This document shows, piece after piece, positions 51,483 through 61,176 of a stretch of DNA of 64,000 bases. The notes beneath the pieces were generated by a model. That model was not told the origin of the DNA and did no database searches. It saw nothing but the letters and a program-made list of their open reading frames with translations. The position numbers and the translations under genes are program-made. How positions within the stretch are numbered: the first letter of the stretch is position 1; the number at the start of each line of letters is the position of its first letter. This DNA is from Anaerotignum sp. (lineage in GTDB: Bacteria > Bacillota > Clostridia > Lachnospirales > Anaerotignaceae): assembly GCF_017483025.1 (NCBI RefSeq), contig NZ_JAFUMA010000066.1, forward strand, positions 1 to 64,000. Reading direction: 5' to 3'.

Positions 51483-52904
51483 ATGGAAACTTTTGCAAGC
51501 ATCGTCAGCTCAATCAGCGGCTTTTTATACAGCTATATCCTGATCGCCCTGCTGATCGCAGCAGGACTTTACTTCACCGTTCGGACAGGCTTCGTGCAAT
51601 TCCGCCTCTTCGGTGAATCCATTCGCGTCATTAAAGAACCCAGCAAGGATAAGGAAGCCATTTCCTCCTTCCAGGCTTTGATGGTATCTACAGCTTCCCG
51701 TGTCGGCACAGGCAACGTGGTCGGTGTCACAGGTGCCATCATCGCAGGCGGCCCCGGCGCCGTTTTCTGGATGTGGCTCATCGCCATCATCGGCAGTGCT
51801 TCCGCCTTCGTGGAATCCACGCTGGCGCAGATTTATAAGAAAAAAGGCAACAATGGCTCCTACGGCGGCCCCGCTTACTACATCAAGCAGGCCATCGGCT
51901 CCCCCGCTCTGGGCGGTGCCTTTGCCATCGCTCTGATTTTGACTTACATGGGCGGCTTCAACGCTTTGGCATCCTTCAATATGACAGACTTCGTAAAGGT
52001 ATACGTGCCCGGTGAAAATGCTTCTCTTTATATCGGCGCAGCCATCGCTGTTCTGGCAGGCATCGTCATCCTGGGCGGCGGCAAACGTATCTCCAATGTA
52101 ACAAAGGTTCTGGTTCCTATCATGGCAGGCACATATATCCTGGCTGCCCTGGTGGTAGTCATCCTGAATATCGAAAACCTGCCCATAGTATTCACAAGCA
52201 TCTTCTCCGAAGCCTTCAGCACCACTTCCGTTTTCGGTGGCCTTTTGGGTGCGGCTATGATGAATGGTATCAAGAGAGGTCTGTATTCCAACGAAGCAGG
52301 TATCGGTTCTGCCCCCAACGCAGCCGCTTCTGCTGATGTTTCCCACCCCGTAAAGCAGGGACTGGTGCAGATGCTTTCCGTATTCATCGATACCCTTCTG
52401 ATCTGCTCCGCAACAGCCTTCATGATCCTGTGTACCGATCTGGACGCTTCCGCTTACATCGATGCCGCAGGCAACACCATGAACGCAGCCTATATTCAGG
52501 ATTCCCTGATCGCAAACTTCGGCCCCGCCGGCAGCGTATTCATCACGCTGGCTCTGGTGCTGTTTGCCTTCACCACACTGGTGGGCAACTATTTCTACGC
52601 AGAAATGAACATCAGTTATCTGTATAAAAACGCCACAAAGAACAAGGGCTTCATGATGTTCTATCGTCTCCTGGCGGTAGCTATCATCTTCATCGGTGCT
52701 CAGTTCAGCGCAGGTCTGGCATGGGACCTGGCGGACGTTCTGATGGGCGTGATGGCGCTGATCAACGTACCTGTCTGCCTGATTTTGGGCAAAACAGCCT
52801 ATAAGGCCCTGGCAGATTATATTTCCCAGAAAAAAGCGGGTAAAAACCCTGTTTTCCGCGCTTCCGATATCGGCGTAAGCGGCACAGATTACTGGAACGA
52901 ATAA
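51483..52904 (+). CDS. Alanine/glycine:cation symporter (AGCS family)
   Basis: 473 residues, about eleven helices. Family motifs: SRVGTGNVVGVTGAI, GGPGAVFWMW, NGSYGGPAYY and GIKRGLYSNEAGIGSAPNAAA. Takes up alanine or glycine with sodium or protons. GGAG upstream of the start; monocistronic with a terminator. Confidence 0.93.
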   Translation: METFASIVSSISGFLYSYILIALLIAAGLYFTVRTGFVQFRLFGESIRVIKEPSKDKEAISSFQALMVSTASRVGTGNVVGVTGAIIAGGPGAVFWMWLIAIIGSASAFVESTLAQIYKKKGNNGSYGGPAYYIKQAIGSPALGGAFAIALILTYMGGFNALASFNMTDFVKVYVPGENASLYIGAAIAVLAGIVILGGGKRISNVTKVLVPIMAGTYILAALVVVILNIENLPIVFTSIFSEAFSTTSVFGGLLGAAMMNGIKRGLYSNEAGIGSAPNAAASADVSHPVKQGLVQMLSVFIDTLLICSATAFMILCTDLDASAYIDAAGNTMNAAYIQDSLIANFGPAGSVFITLALVLFAFTTLVGNYFYAEMNISYLYKNATKNKGFMMFYRLLAVAIIFIGAQFSAGLAWDLADVLMGVMALINVPVCLILGKTAYKALADYISQKKAGKNPVFRASDIGVSGTDYWNE

Positions 52905-52912
52905 TATATTGA

Positions 52913-52943
52913 AAAGAAACCTCAGTTTTGGGGTTTCTTTTTT
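52913..52943 (+). terminator. Terminator of the AGCS gene
   Basis: AAAGAAACC and GGTTTCTTT arms with a T-run, 9 bp after the stop. Confidence 0.8.
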
Positions 52944-53047
52944 GTTTCAGGTTTGACAAAGCAATCACAGGTGGTTTAAAATAAGCAAAGAATATCCCCA
53001 GAAGCAAAAAGGCCGCGGCCTTTGACAGAGATAGAGGTGAAAACAGG

Positions 53048-53578
53048 ATGAACGGCGCAGAAAGACGCAAGCAAATTTTAACATTGATAAAAGGATCTTC
53101 CACGCCACTTTCCGGCGGCACACTGGGCAGTGCCCTTGGGGTCAGCCGTCAGGTGATCGTGCAGGATATCGCCCTGCTGCGCACGGAAGGCCATTCTATC
53201 CTGGCCACCGCCCGGGGCTATCTTTTGGATGCACCGACGGAAACCGTGCGTCTCTTCAAGGTATGCCATGATGAAAAGCGTACGGAAGAAGAACTGACCA
53301 CTATCGTCGATCTGGGCGGGTGCATCCTGGATGTCATGGTGAATCACAGAGTATACGGCAAGGTGTCCGCTCCCCTCAATATCAAAAATCGCAGAGATGT
53401 CCAGGCCTTCCTGAAGCATCTGAAAAGCGGAAAATCCTCTCCCCTTTTGAATGTGACTTCCGGCTATCATTTCCACCGTGTCTCCGCCGAAAGCGAAGAA
53501 ATCCTGGATGAGATCGAAGAAGCTCTGCGTCAGAAAAATTTCCTGACGGAGGTTTTCCCCTACGAAAAAGAAGAATAA
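53048..53578 (+). CDS. niaR: NiaR-type transcription repressor of NAD synthesis
   Basis: 176 residues. HTH (LGSALGVSRQVIVQDIALLRTEGHSI) at about 20-50, then a 3H domain with its three His groups (VNHRVYGKV, AFLKHLKSG, TSGYHFHRV). NiaR senses nicotinate and represses niacin uptake and NAD genes. GAGGTG upstream. No NAD genes are adjacent. It ends at the border of a short decayed gene on the opposite strand. Confidence 0.9.
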   Translation: MNGAERRKQILTLIKGSSTPLSGGTLGSALGVSRQVIVQDIALLRTEGHSILATARGYLLDAPTETVRLFKVCHDEKRTEEELTTIVDLGGCILDVMVNHRVYGKVSAPLNIKNRRDVQAFLKHLKSGKSSPLLNVTSGYHFHRVSAESEEILDEIEEALRQKNFLTEVFPYEKEE

Positions 53579-53664
53579 AAAATAATCATCAGGGAAGCCC
53601 TCCGCAGAGCAGATGCCCACTTTGCTGTATCCCAGACTATAGCCGTATTCTTTGATTTCTTTCA
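53579..53664 (-). pseudogene. 5' remnant resembling an epoxyqueuosine-reductase-like iron-sulfur protein
   Basis: On the minus strand, about 29 codons after an alternative start (TTG) give LKEIKEYGYSLGYSKVGICS then AEGFPDDYF, a good match in style to the N-terminus of QueG-like double [4Fe-4S] proteins (KEIKEYA-LGFDKVGI pattern). The frame then enters the antisense of niaR and loses coding sense. I read it as the leftover of a gene whose main part was deleted. Confidence 0.4.
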
Positions 53665-53861
53665 ATGTTATAAAGGTTCATTTTCGTGTATACACACATT
53701 TTTATTGATTTTATTATTTCGCAGCATGTCCTTTTATCAAGGGATCCTCTCCAAAATGGAAGATTTTCGGGAAAAATAGCCGGAATATAGCGATTTTCCT
53801 TGAATTTGACGCAAAATAATGATAAAATATTTTGGTGAAATTTTATGGAGGAGGGTTCCTA

Positions 53862-54590
53862 ATGTCAGGACATTCTAAGTTTGCAAATATCAAACATAAA
53901 AAAGAAAAAAACGACGCTAAGAAGGGTAAGATCTTCACAATGCTGGGCAGAGAAATCCAGGTAGCCGTAAAAGCCGGCGGCCCTGATCCTGCTGTAAACG
54001 GCAAACTGCGTGACGTTATCGCAAAATGTAAATCCAACAACATGCCCAACGATACCATCGACAGAAGTATCAAAAAAGCGGCTGGTAATGAAGAAGGCGT
54101 AGAATATGAAATGGTAACATACGAAGGCTATGGCCCCAACGGCGTAGCTGTTATCGTTGAAGTGCTGACAGATAACAGAAACCGTGCAGCAGCCAACGTA
54201 AGAAACGCATTCAACAAAGGCGGCGGCAACATGGGCAACAGCGGCTGTGTATCCTTCATGTTCGACGAAAAAGGCCTGATCGTGATCGATAAAGAAGAAA
54301 TCGAAATGGACGAAGAAGAACTGATGATGGTTGCTCTGGACGCTGGTGCAGATGATTTCGCAGCAGAAGAAGACAGCTATGAAATCACAACAGCTCCCGA
54401 TGATTTCTCCGCAGTGCGCGAAGCTCTGGAAGCAGCAGGCATTCCCATGGCAAGTGCAGAAGTAACAATGATCCCTCAGACATACACAGAACTGACATCT
54501 GAAGAAGATATCAAGAAGATGAACAAGCTGCTGGATCTGCTGGATGACGATGACGACGTTCAGAATACTTATCACAACTGGGATGAATAA
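53862..54590 (+). CDS. yebC: YebC/PmpR family transcriptional/translational regulator
   Basis: 242 residues from the ATG at 53862 (GGAGGAGGG upstream). [38 protein letters not shown] and [15 protein letters not shown] are YebC/TACO1 signatures. Members act as DNA-binding regulators or assist translation of proline stretches. The strong codon bias suggests high expression. Monocistronic. Confidence 0.95.
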   Translation: MSGHSKFANIKHKKEKNDAKKGKIFTMLGREIQVAVKAGGPDPAVNGKLRDVIAKCKSNNMPNDTIDRSIKKAAGNEEGVEYEMVTYEGYGPNGVAVIVEVLTDNRNRAAANVRNAFNKGGGNMGNSGCVSFMFDEKGLIVIDKEEIEMDEEELMMVALDAGADDFAAEEDSYEITTAPDDFSAVREALEAAGIPMASAEVTMIPQTYTELTSEEDIKKMNKLLDLLDDDDDVQNTYHNWDE

Positions 54591-54605
54591 CTTCAAAGAA
54601 ACAAC

Positions 54606-54631
54606 AAAAAGAGTCCTTTCGGACTCTTTTT
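54606..54631. terminator. Bidirectional terminator
   Basis: AAAAGAGTCC-TTTC-GGACTCTTTT with A/T runs on both sides, between convergent yebC and the IMPACT-family gene. Confidence 0.85.
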
Positions 54632-54645
54632 TATTTTCGCATTTT

Positions 54646-55299
54646 TTACTCCTGCAGGGAAAGCACCCCATCCTGCCACACGCCATAAATTTCTTCCAGC
54701 ATGGTAAAGGGCTGCTGTCCGCGGAAAATTTCCGTCATTTTCTTTTCAAAAGCCTCTGCCGCATCTGTTTCCACCAGCACAATAAACTCCACCTTATCGG
54801 TATAAACCGTATCGAACAGTTCATGGCCATCCTGCAAAATCTCATACTGCACCTTACCGGAATCCGTATAATCCGCAATGACAGAATATTTGCGATAGAG
54901 CACCAACTCTGCAATACCTGCTGCCAGCAGACCTTCCTTGGCGGACTTGCCATAGGCCCGCACCAGACCGCCTGTGCCCAGCAGCGTGCCGCCGAAATAA
55001 CGGGTCACCACGATGGCTGTATCCTTCACATCCTCGCCCTTTAGCACGCTCAAAACGGGCATGCCTGCCGTACCCTGGGGCTCGCCGTCGTCGCTGAAAC
55101 GCTGCAGCTCATTTCTCTCCCCGATCTGGTAGGCAAATACGTTATGGGTGGCATTCCAGTATTTCTTTTTCATTTCTTCAATAAAAGCGCGGGCTTCTTC
55201 CTCTGTTTTCACAGGGCGCACCGTGGCGATGAAGCGGGATTTCTTTTCCACGATCTCCGCTTCCGCCTGCTCCAAAATCGTTCTATATTTTTTCAGCAT
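54646..55299 (-). CDS. YigZ/IMPACT family protein
   Basis: Starts at one of two adjacent ATGs; 55299 has GGTG at the better distance, giving 217 residues. Signature DDGEPQGTAGMPVL, RYFGGTLLGTGGLVRAY, and a C-terminal DUF1949-like domain. Members bind nucleic acids or ribosomes and relate to translation control; the bacterial role is unclear. Confidence 0.9.
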   Translation of the reverse strand: MLKKYRTILEQAEAEIVEKKSRFIATVRPVKTEEEARAFIEEMKKKYWNATHNVFAYQIGERNELQRFSDDGEPQGTAGMPVLSVLKGEDVKDTAIVVTRYFGGTLLGTGGLVRAYGKSAKEGLLAAGIAELVLYRKYSVIADYTDSGKVQYEILQDGHELFDTVYTDKVEFIVLVETDAAEAFEKKMTEIFRGQQPFTMLEEIYGVWQDGVLSLQE

Positions 55300-55409
55300 C
55301 ATAATCACCATTTTCAAAAATTCTTTATCCGTTTTTTCAGTATATCATAAATCATTTTTGCATGGAATACCGTTTTTTCGTCCATCCTAACAGCGAGGTG
55401 ATAAAATTG

Positions 55410-55583
55410 ATGAGAAAATATGAAAACCTCTGTGATCTGTTGGAACAAAACCCTGCGGCCCGCCGTTTCTTCGATACCCTGCCCGACTATGTGCAGGAAA
55501 GTATTCAGGAACGGGGCGACAATATCCGCTACGACAGAGACCTGAGGGGCTATGCTGAAAAACTGCTGAGAGGAGACGATTGA
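55410..55583 (+). CDS. Tandem mini-protein A, unknown family
   Basis: 57 residues from the ATG at 55410 (GAGGTGATAAA before it); the frame is open to 55362. Helical and acidic: LCDLLEQNPAARRFFDTLPD and QESIQERGDNIRYDRDLRGY. It is paralogous to the next ORF (shared D-L-L, N, A, F, LP, V, G-N-x-I-R and LR-x-x-A positions). The pair looks like a tandem duplication. Function unknown. Confidence 0.65.
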   Translation: MRKYENLCDLLEQNPAARRFFDTLPDYVQESIQERGDNIRYDRDLRGYAEKLLRGDD

Positions 55584-55584
55584 T

Positions 55585-55764
55585 ATGTTTGGGAGACAAT
55601 ATCGGGATCTGGCAGACCTGCTGCTGAATAACCAAAGGGCAAAAAATTTCTACAAAGACCTGCCTCAGGATGTAAAGCAGATCATCACCGATAATGGCAA
55701 CGAGATCCGCACCATGAGCGCCCTGCGCCATTTTGCAAAAACAGCCACAAAAACCGACGATTGA
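55585..55764 (+). CDS. Tandem mini-protein B, paralogue of A
   Basis: 59 residues, too short for many ORF callers. AGGAG lies 9 nt before the ATG, which comes 1 bp after the stop of gene A. The protein reads MFGRQYRDLADLLLNNQRAK at the start, then FYKDLPQDVKQIITDNGNEI. Roughly one third of positions are identical to A in a gapless alignment of about 50 residues. Ends at a terminator. Function unknown. Confidence 0.65.
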   Translation: MFGRQYRDLADLLLNNQRAKNFYKDLPQDVKQIITDNGNEIRTMSALRHFAKTATKTDD

Positions 55765-55766
55765 AG

Positions 55767-55800
55767 AAAAGGCTATCTGAATCATCAGATAGCCTTTTTA
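55767..55800. terminator. Bidirectional terminator
   Basis: GGCTATCTGA-ATCA-TCAGATAGCC followed by TTTTTATTATTT, between the mini-genes and the convergent amidohydrolase gene. Confidence 0.87.
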
Positions 55801-56541
55801 TTATTTCTGAAAACCCATCAGCTTTGCACAGTTATTGTAGAATACATCTTCCATCTGCTTTTCCGTCAGGCCGCTGGTCATCACCTTCATGGCTTCCACC
55901 ACCGCGGGATGATAAGGGGCATCCGTGCCGAACATGATGCGGTCGGGGCCAACTTCTTCATAAGCCTCTTTGATCTTGGAAGGCATGGGCATGCCGCTCA
56001 TCTCCAGATACAGATTGGGGTAACGCTTTGCCATTTTCAAAGACGCATCTATGTATACCCCGTGTCCGTGCCCCATATGGATCATCACCAGTTTTACATC
56101 AGGGTGTCTTTCCGCCAGGAGAGCGATGCTCCAGGGCAGAGAATAGGGAGGATGTCCGCAGTGCATGAAAACAGGGATATCCAGATCCTTCGCTGCTTCC
56201 ATGATGGGATCCATCAGCTCTGCATCGGCAACATAGGCATGCTTCAAGGGGTTGGCCTTGATGCCTTTGAAGCCTTTATTCTGTACATAATCATAAATCA
56301 TATCAACAGCCTTCTGACCATCCAGAGGATTTGGATATACCATACCCACAAAACGATCCGGATATTTTTGCACCGCATCCAGACAAATTTCATTCGGCTG
56401 AGAACAGAGCAATGTTTTTTCAATGTTATATTCATCCATCTGGGCAATCAGTTCTTCCGCATTGATGGCCAGCTTCGCCCAGCCGCCAAATTCACCAATA
56501 TGGGCATGGGCATCTATTTTTTTGAATTCCTTTACGTCCAT
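55801..56541 (-). CDS. Amidohydrolase (metal-dependent hydrolase, Amidohydro_2 type)
   Basis: 246 residues. Metal motif DAHAHIGEF at the N-terminus, Lys in GFKGIKANPL, then FMHCGHPP, IHMGHGHG and FGTDAPYH, which fit a TIM-barrel amidohydrolase/decarboxylase. Follows the ECF S component by 3 bp, so a coupled uptake and catabolism step is plausible; substrate unknown. Confidence 0.85.
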   Translation of the reverse strand: MDVKEFKKIDAHAHIGEFGGWAKLAINAEELIAQMDEYNIEKTLLCSQPNEICLDAVQKYPDRFVGMVYPNPLDGQKAVDMIYDYVQNKGFKGIKANPLKHAYVADAELMDPIMEAAKDLDIPVFMHCGHPPYSLPWSIALLAERHPDVKLVMIHMGHGHGVYIDASLKMAKRYPNLYLEMSGMPMPSKIKEAYEEVGPDRIMFGTDAPYHPAVVEAMKVMTSGLTEKQMEDVFYNNCAKLMGFQK

Positions 56542-56544
56542 TTT

Positions 56545-57057
56545 TTACATCTCCTTCAATCTTTCCATAACGCCTGCTTTGCTGAATAATGTGACCAGAA
56601 CTGCCCCTAAAACAATGCCTGTGATAGTCTGGGAGGTCAGCCCGGGCACGCTGGTGATGGCATAGGCCCAGTCGAACAAAGCGACCTTCGCCATTGTATA
56701 CAGGAAGATCTGCACGATACCGCCCACTACAGAACCGATAAACCAGTTCCATTTCGCATTGGGCATGATCTTATCAATAAAGAGACCCATGATGCATGCC
56801 ATGATATACTTGATAAAAAATGTAGGGAACACCCACTGCATATAGCCCCCCAACAAATCGGATAAAGCCGCCCCGATGCCGCCCGCCAGGGCTCCCTTCC
56901 TTGTACCCAGAAGCAAAACGCTCAGGAAGATCATGCAATCCCCCATATGGGAATAGCCATGGGGAGAAGGAATTTTGACCGCATAGACCCCGATGAATGT
57001 GATCGCCGCCATCATTGCCATTTTTGTCAGTTCTCTGTTGGAATAGGAATTTTTCAT
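56545..57057 (-). CDS. ECF transporter S component
   Basis: 170 residues from the ATG at 57057 (AGGTGAG upstream). Six hydrophobic helices. An early MAMMAAITFIGVYAVKIPSP and LLGTRKGALAGGIGAALSDLLGGY are the features of ECF S subunits that dock on EcfT. It would recruit the shared energising module encoded elsewhere. Ligand unknown; no TPP, FMN or other vitamin riboswitch core was seen upstream. Cotranscribed with the amidohydrolase. Confidence 0.83.
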   Translation of the reverse strand: MKNSYSNRELTKMAMMAAITFIGVYAVKIPSPHGYSHMGDCMIFLSVLLLGTRKGALAGGIGAALSDLLGGYMQWVFPTFFIKYIMACIMGLFIDKIMPNAKWNWFIGSVVGGIVQIFLYTMAKVALFDWAYAITSVPGLTSQTITGIVLGAVLVTLFSKAGVMERLKEM

Positions 57058-57191
57058 TTGTATCTCACCTTCTTTTGTAAATTTCAATTTTTATTTTACC
57101 ATGGCAAAAAATAACTTCCTACCCTTTTACTATGTTTTATCAGGATTGTATGGGTTCAAATTTCAGATTTGTTTCGATACAATTTCATTAA

Positions 57192-57220
57192 TTGATTTTC
57201 TTTACCTTTTTTGCTAGTAT
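57192..57220 (+). promoter_or_regulatory. Promoter of the MFS gene
   Basis: TTGATT (57192-57197), 17 bp, TAGTAT (57215-57220). Confidence 0.55.
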
Positions 57221-57267
57221 GTAAAATAGAAGATTATATGTAAAAATTTGAATATGGAGGAAAAACA

Positions 57268-58425
57268 ATGTTAAACCGAAGAAATCTGACCCTGCTTGCC
57301 ATCGGCATCGTACTTCTTTCCTGCTGTTTGCGCGGGCCTTTCACCAGCGTAGGCTCTATGGCCAGCATCGTACAGGAAAGCACAGGCCTTTCCAGCAGCA
57401 GCACCGGTATGCTGACCACCATCCCCCTGCTGGCTTTTGCGGTCGTTTCCCCCTTTGTGGGCACTCTCTGCAAGAAATTCGGCGCAGGGTATGTATTACT
57501 AGGCAGCTTACTTGTTCTTGTCCTTGGTACCCTCATTCGTCATTTCGGCGGCAACAGCTGTCTGTACATCGGTACTGCCATTGTCGGGGTCGGCATCGCC
57601 GTTGGCAACGTTCTGCCTCCTGCCATCATCAAAGTATATTTCCCTAATAAAATCGGTCTGATGACCTCTCTTTACAGCACTTGCATCTCCTTAGGTGCCA
57701 GCATCGCCAGCGCCATCGCTATCCCCATCGCCGTATCCTTCGGCTGGAAGGCTTCTCTTTTCGTCTGGCTGGTGCTGATCGTCCCTACTTTCCTGGTATG
57801 CCTGCCCAGCAAAAATATTCAGCTTGCGGACGAAAGCAACGGTAGCAGCAGCCATATCTATCGCCATCCCCTGACCTGGTGGATCACCCTTTATACAGGG
57901 GTACAGTCTCTGATGTTTTATTGCTTTGCCGCATGGCTGGCAAGCATCATTCAGGCAAAAGGCTTCGATTCCGCAATTGCAGGTCTTCTCGTTTCCGCCT
58001 TTATGCTGCTGTGCATCCCTACATCTTTCCTGACTCCTATTCTGGCGGCAAAAATGAAAAGTCAATCTTTTCTGGGGGCCGGTATCGGTCTGGCTTATGC
58101 TTTCGGAGTAACCTTCCTGCTTCTGGCAGATTCCGTTCCAATGATGATGATTGCCATCGTATGCGCCTCCCTTGCATCCGGCGGTACCTTCAGCTTCATC
58201 CTGTCTGCCTTTGGTATGCGTACCCAAAATGGCCAAGATGCCTCCAATCTTTCCGGTATCGCTCAGTGTGTAGGCTATATTCTGGCGGCGACAGGCCCCG
58301 TCCTCTTCGGTAAACTTTATGACACTACGCAGAGCTGGACGATTTCCATGTTCATTCTCATTGGCTCTGCCCTCTTCCTCGCTGTAGCAGGCTGGGTCAT
58401 TGGGAAAGACTGCATCATCGAATAA
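57268..58425 (+). CDS. MFS transporter, CynX/NimT-like
   Basis: 385 residues with twelve hydrophobic helices. The N-terminus CCLRGPFTSVGSMASIVQ and the loop VGTLCKKFGAGYVLLGS resemble the cyanate/nitroimidazole (CynX/YeaN) subfamily. Substrate not predictable. GGAGG upstream. Monocistronic, with promoter and terminator. Confidence 0.87.
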   Translation: MLNRRNLTLLAIGIVLLSCCLRGPFTSVGSMASIVQESTGLSSSSTGMLTTIPLLAFAVVSPFVGTLCKKFGAGYVLLGSLLVLVLGTLIRHFGGNSCLYIGTAIVGVGIAVGNVLPPAIIKVYFPNKIGLMTSLYSTCISLGASIASAIAIPIAVSFGWKASLFVWLVLIVPTFLVCLPSKNIQLADESNGSSSHIYRHPLTWWITLYTGVQSLMFYCFAAWLASIIQAKGFDSAIAGLLVSAFMLLCIPTSFLTPILAAKMKSQSFLGAGIGLAYAFGVTFLLLADSVPMMMIAIVCASLASGGTFSFILSAFGMRTQNGQDASNLSGIAQCVGYILAATGPVLFGKLYDTTQSWTISMFILIGSALFLAVAGWVIGKDCIIE

Positions 58426-58440
58426 CCATCTGCATGAAAA

Positions 58441-58470
58441 AAAGCCGTGCTTTCGCACGGCTCTTTTTTT
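58441..58470. terminator. Bidirectional terminator
   Basis: AGCCGTGC-TTTC-GCACGGCT followed by CTTTTTTT, between the MFS gene and convergent clpB. Confidence 0.88.
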
Positions 58471-58472
58471 GA

Positions 58473-61055
58473 TCAAATCACAATATAATTTTCGTTTTCA
58501 TCCACGTCTACAGTCAAAGTTGCACCGGGCTCTACCTGATCAGCAATGATCTTTCTTGCCAGCAGGGTTTCCACATGACGCTGCACCAGTCGTTTCAGAG
58601 GTCTTGCGCCAAAGGCAGGGTCATAGCCTGTTTCGATAATATGTTCCTTGGCACGTTCTGTCAGTTCGCATTTCAGCTGTTTATCTGCCAGTCTGCCGTT
58701 CAGATCTTTCAGGATCAGATCAATGATATGAGTGATATTATCCTTTGTCAGAGGTTTATAGAATACGATTTCATCCAGTCTGTTCAGGAATTCAGGACGG
58801 AAGGACTGTTTCAGCATACCTTCCACCGCCGTTCTTGCGCTGTCTGTGATTTCACCGTTTTCATCGATGCCATCCAGCAGATAAGAAGAACCCAGGTTGG
58901 ATGTCAGGATAATAACGGTATTTTTGAAATCTACCGTTCTGCCCTGAGAATCTGTGATACGACCATCATTCAGCACCTGCAGCAGAATATTGAATACATC
59001 TGGATGTGCCTTTTCCACTTCATCAAAGAGGATGACGGAATAAGGTTTGCGGCGTACGGCTTCTGTCAGCTGGCCGCCTTCTTCATAGCCCACATATCCG
59101 GGAGGCGCACCGATCAGACGGGACACGCTGAATTTTTCCATATATTCGGTCATGTCGATACGAACCATGTTCTTTTCATCATCAAAGAGACATTCCGCCA
59201 AGGTCTTCGCCAGTTCTGTCTTACCAACGCCCGTAGGGCCCAGGAACAGGAAGGAACCGATGGGTCTGTTAGGGCTTTGGATGCCCGCACGGCTTCTCAG
59301 AATGGCTTCGGAAACCTTTGTTACCGCTTCTTCCTGCCCTACTACTCTTTCGTGGAGGATATCTTCCATGTGGAGCAGTTTATCTCTTTCCCCTTCCATC
59401 AGCTTGGAAACAGGGATACCTGTCCAACGTTCGATGATGCGGGCGATTTCTTCGTCTGTCACCTTATCACGCAGCAAGGTGTTGCGCTCGCTGTTTTCGG
59501 CGATGCGTTCCTTTTCTTCCAGTTCCTTCTGCAGCTGAGGCAGTTTGCCATATTTCAGTTCCGCCGCCTTGTTCAAGTCATATTTGCGTTCTGCCGCTTC
59601 AATTTCGGCGTTTACATCTTCGATTTCTTCACGCAGTTTCTGCACTACGCCGATGGCATCCTTTTCATTCTGCCATTTTGCCTGCAGGGCTGCAAATTCA
59701 TCACGCATTTCTGCCAGTTCGCGCTGAATTTCCTGCAGATGTTCTTTGGAAAGCTTATCATCTTCTTTTTTCAGAGCCGCTTCCTCAATTTCATGCTGGA
59801 TGATCTTTCTCTGGATAATATCCAGTTCTGTAGGCATGGAATCCATTTCTGTACGGATCATGGCACAGGCTTCATCCACCAGGTCGATGGCCTTATCGGG
59901 CAGGAAACGGTCGGAGATATATCTGTTGGACAATGTCGCTGCCGCAATGATAGCCTGATCCTGAATTTTTACGCCATGGTAAACTTCATATCTTTCTTTC
60001 AGACCACGGAGGATGGCAATCGTGTCCTCAACAGTAGGTTCATTTACCAATACAGGCTGGAAACGACGTTCCAGTGCGGGGTCTTTTTCCACATACTGTC
60101 TGTATTCGTTCAGCGTTGTTGCGCCGATGCAGTGCAGTTCGCCTCTCGCCAGCATGGGTTTCAGCAGGTTGCCTGCGTCCATAGCACCTTCACTTTTGCC
60201 TGCGCCAACGATGGTATGCAGTTCATCGATGAAGAGGATAATCTTGCCTTCACTCTTCTTCACTTCGTTCAGGACTGCTTTCAATCTTTCTTCAAATTCC
60301 CCACGGAATTTCGCACCTGCGATCAGGGAACCCATATCCAGAGAGAAGATGGTCTTATCTTTCAGGCTGTTAGGCACATCCTCTTTTACAATACGCTGTG
60401 CCAGACCTTCGGCAATGGCTGTTTTACCAACGCCGGGTTCGCCGATCAGAACAGGGTTATTTTTTGTCTTTCTGGACAGGATACGGATGACGTTTCTGAT
60501 TTCATCATCACGGCCGATGACAGGGTCAAGCTTTTTGCTTCTGGCTTTTTCCACCAGGTCTGTGCCGTATTTTTTCAGAGCATCATAAGTGGCTTCGGGG
60601 GAATCACTGGTCACGCGGGTATTGCCGCGAACAGTTGCCAGCATCTTCATGAAATCTTCTTTATTGACGTTATACTGACGGAACATTTCCTTCAGCACGC
60701 TATTAGGTGCGTTCACCATCGCCATAAAGATATGCTCCACGGAAACATATTCGTCTGTCATATTTTCCGCCAGCTTTTCTGCTGCGGTCAGGGTCTTTTC
60801 CAAATCTGCCGCAACTCTTGTCTGCCCGCCGCTGACACGAGGCATCCGCTTCACTTCATTTTCTACTGCCTGGGTCAGGCCGTTGACATTCACTTCCATT
60901 TTCTGCAGCAGCTGAGGAATTAGACCATCCTCTTGCTGCAGCAATGCCAACAGCAGATGCTGCTGATCCAGCATGGGGTTGCCGTATTCAATGGCGCTGG
61001 ACTGGGCATTCTGGATGGCTTCCAGAGATTTCTGTGTAAATTTCTGCATATTCAT
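58473..61055 (-). CDS. clpB: ATP-dependent disaggregase ClpB
   Basis: 860 residues; start at 61055 has AAAGGTGG 7 nt upstream. N-domain (1-150), two AAA+ modules ([18 protein letters not shown]), and the ClpB-specific coiled-coil middle domain (about 400-530, rich in Glu/Lys/Arg) between them. No IGF/ClpP-binding loop is seen, in line with a disaggregase that works with DnaK. A CIRCE operator lies in its promoter. Confidence 0.96.
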   Translation of the reverse strand: MNMQKFTQKSLEAIQNAQSSAIEYGNPMLDQQHLLLALLQQEDGLIPQLLQKMEVNVNGLTQAVENEVKRMPRVSGGQTRVAADLEKTLTAAEKLAENMTDEYVSVEHIFMAMVNAPNSVLKEMFRQYNVNKEDFMKMLATVRGNTRVTSDSPEATYDALKKYGTDLVEKARSKKLDPVIGRDDEIRNVIRILSRKTKNNPVLIGEPGVGKTAIAEGLAQRIVKEDVPNSLKDKTIFSLDMGSLIAGAKFRGEFEERLKAVLNEVKKSEGKIILFIDELHTIVGAGKSEGAMDAGNLLKPMLARGELHCIGATTLNEYRQYVEKDPALERRFQPVLVNEPTVEDTIAILRGLKERYEVYHGVKIQDQAIIAAATLSNRYISDRFLPDKAIDLVDEACAMIRTEMDSMPTELDIIQRKIIQHEIEEAALKKEDDKLSKEHLQEIQRELAEMRDEFAALQAKWQNEKDAIGVVQKLREEIEDVNAEIEAAERKYDLNKAAELKYGKLPQLQKELEEKERIAENSERNTLLRDKVTDEEIARIIERWTGIPVSKLMEGERDKLLHMEDILHERVVGQEEAVTKVSEAILRSRAGIQSPNRPIGSFLFLGPTGVGKTELAKTLAECLFDDEKNMVRIDMTEYMEKFSVSRLIGAPPGYVGYEEGGQLTEAVRRKPYSVILFDEVEKAHPDVFNILLQVLNDGRITDSQGRTVDFKNTVIILTSNLGSSYLLDGIDENGEITDSARTAVEGMLKQSFRPEFLNRLDEIVFYKPLTKDNITHIIDLILKDLNGRLADKQLKCELTERAKEHIIETGYDPAFGARPLKRLVQRHVETLLARKIIADQVEPGATLTVDVDENENYIVI

Positions 61056-61138
61056 ATCCATTCCACCTTTCAAAAGGGATTGTTTTACCTAGTTCTTTCT
61101 ATATTAACCAATGGTTTCTTCTCCTAACCACAGGACTT

Positions 61139-61167
61139 ATTATACATTGTTAGCACTCAGTTGTAAA
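61139..61167 (-). promoter_or_regulatory. clpB promoter
   Basis: On the minus strand TTTACA (61162-61167), 17 bp, TATAAT (61139-61144). The minus-35 falls inside the CIRCE spacer. Confidence 0.75.
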
Positions 61168-61176
61168 GAGTGCTAA
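61150..61176. promoter_or_regulatory. CIRCE operator (HrcA site)
   Basis: TTAGCACTC, nine bases, GAGTGCTAA: an exact match to the CIRCE consensus. HrcA bound here would block the clpB promoter until heat shock. Confidence 0.96.

Noticed and set aside
57058-57267. Vitamin riboswitch before the ECF S component
   Set aside because: I looked for TPP, FMN and preQ1 cores and found no conserved segments.
58575-60923. 782-codon open frame opposite clpB
   Set aside because: Antisense shadow: Phe/Cys/His-rich with no domain; clpB is certain.
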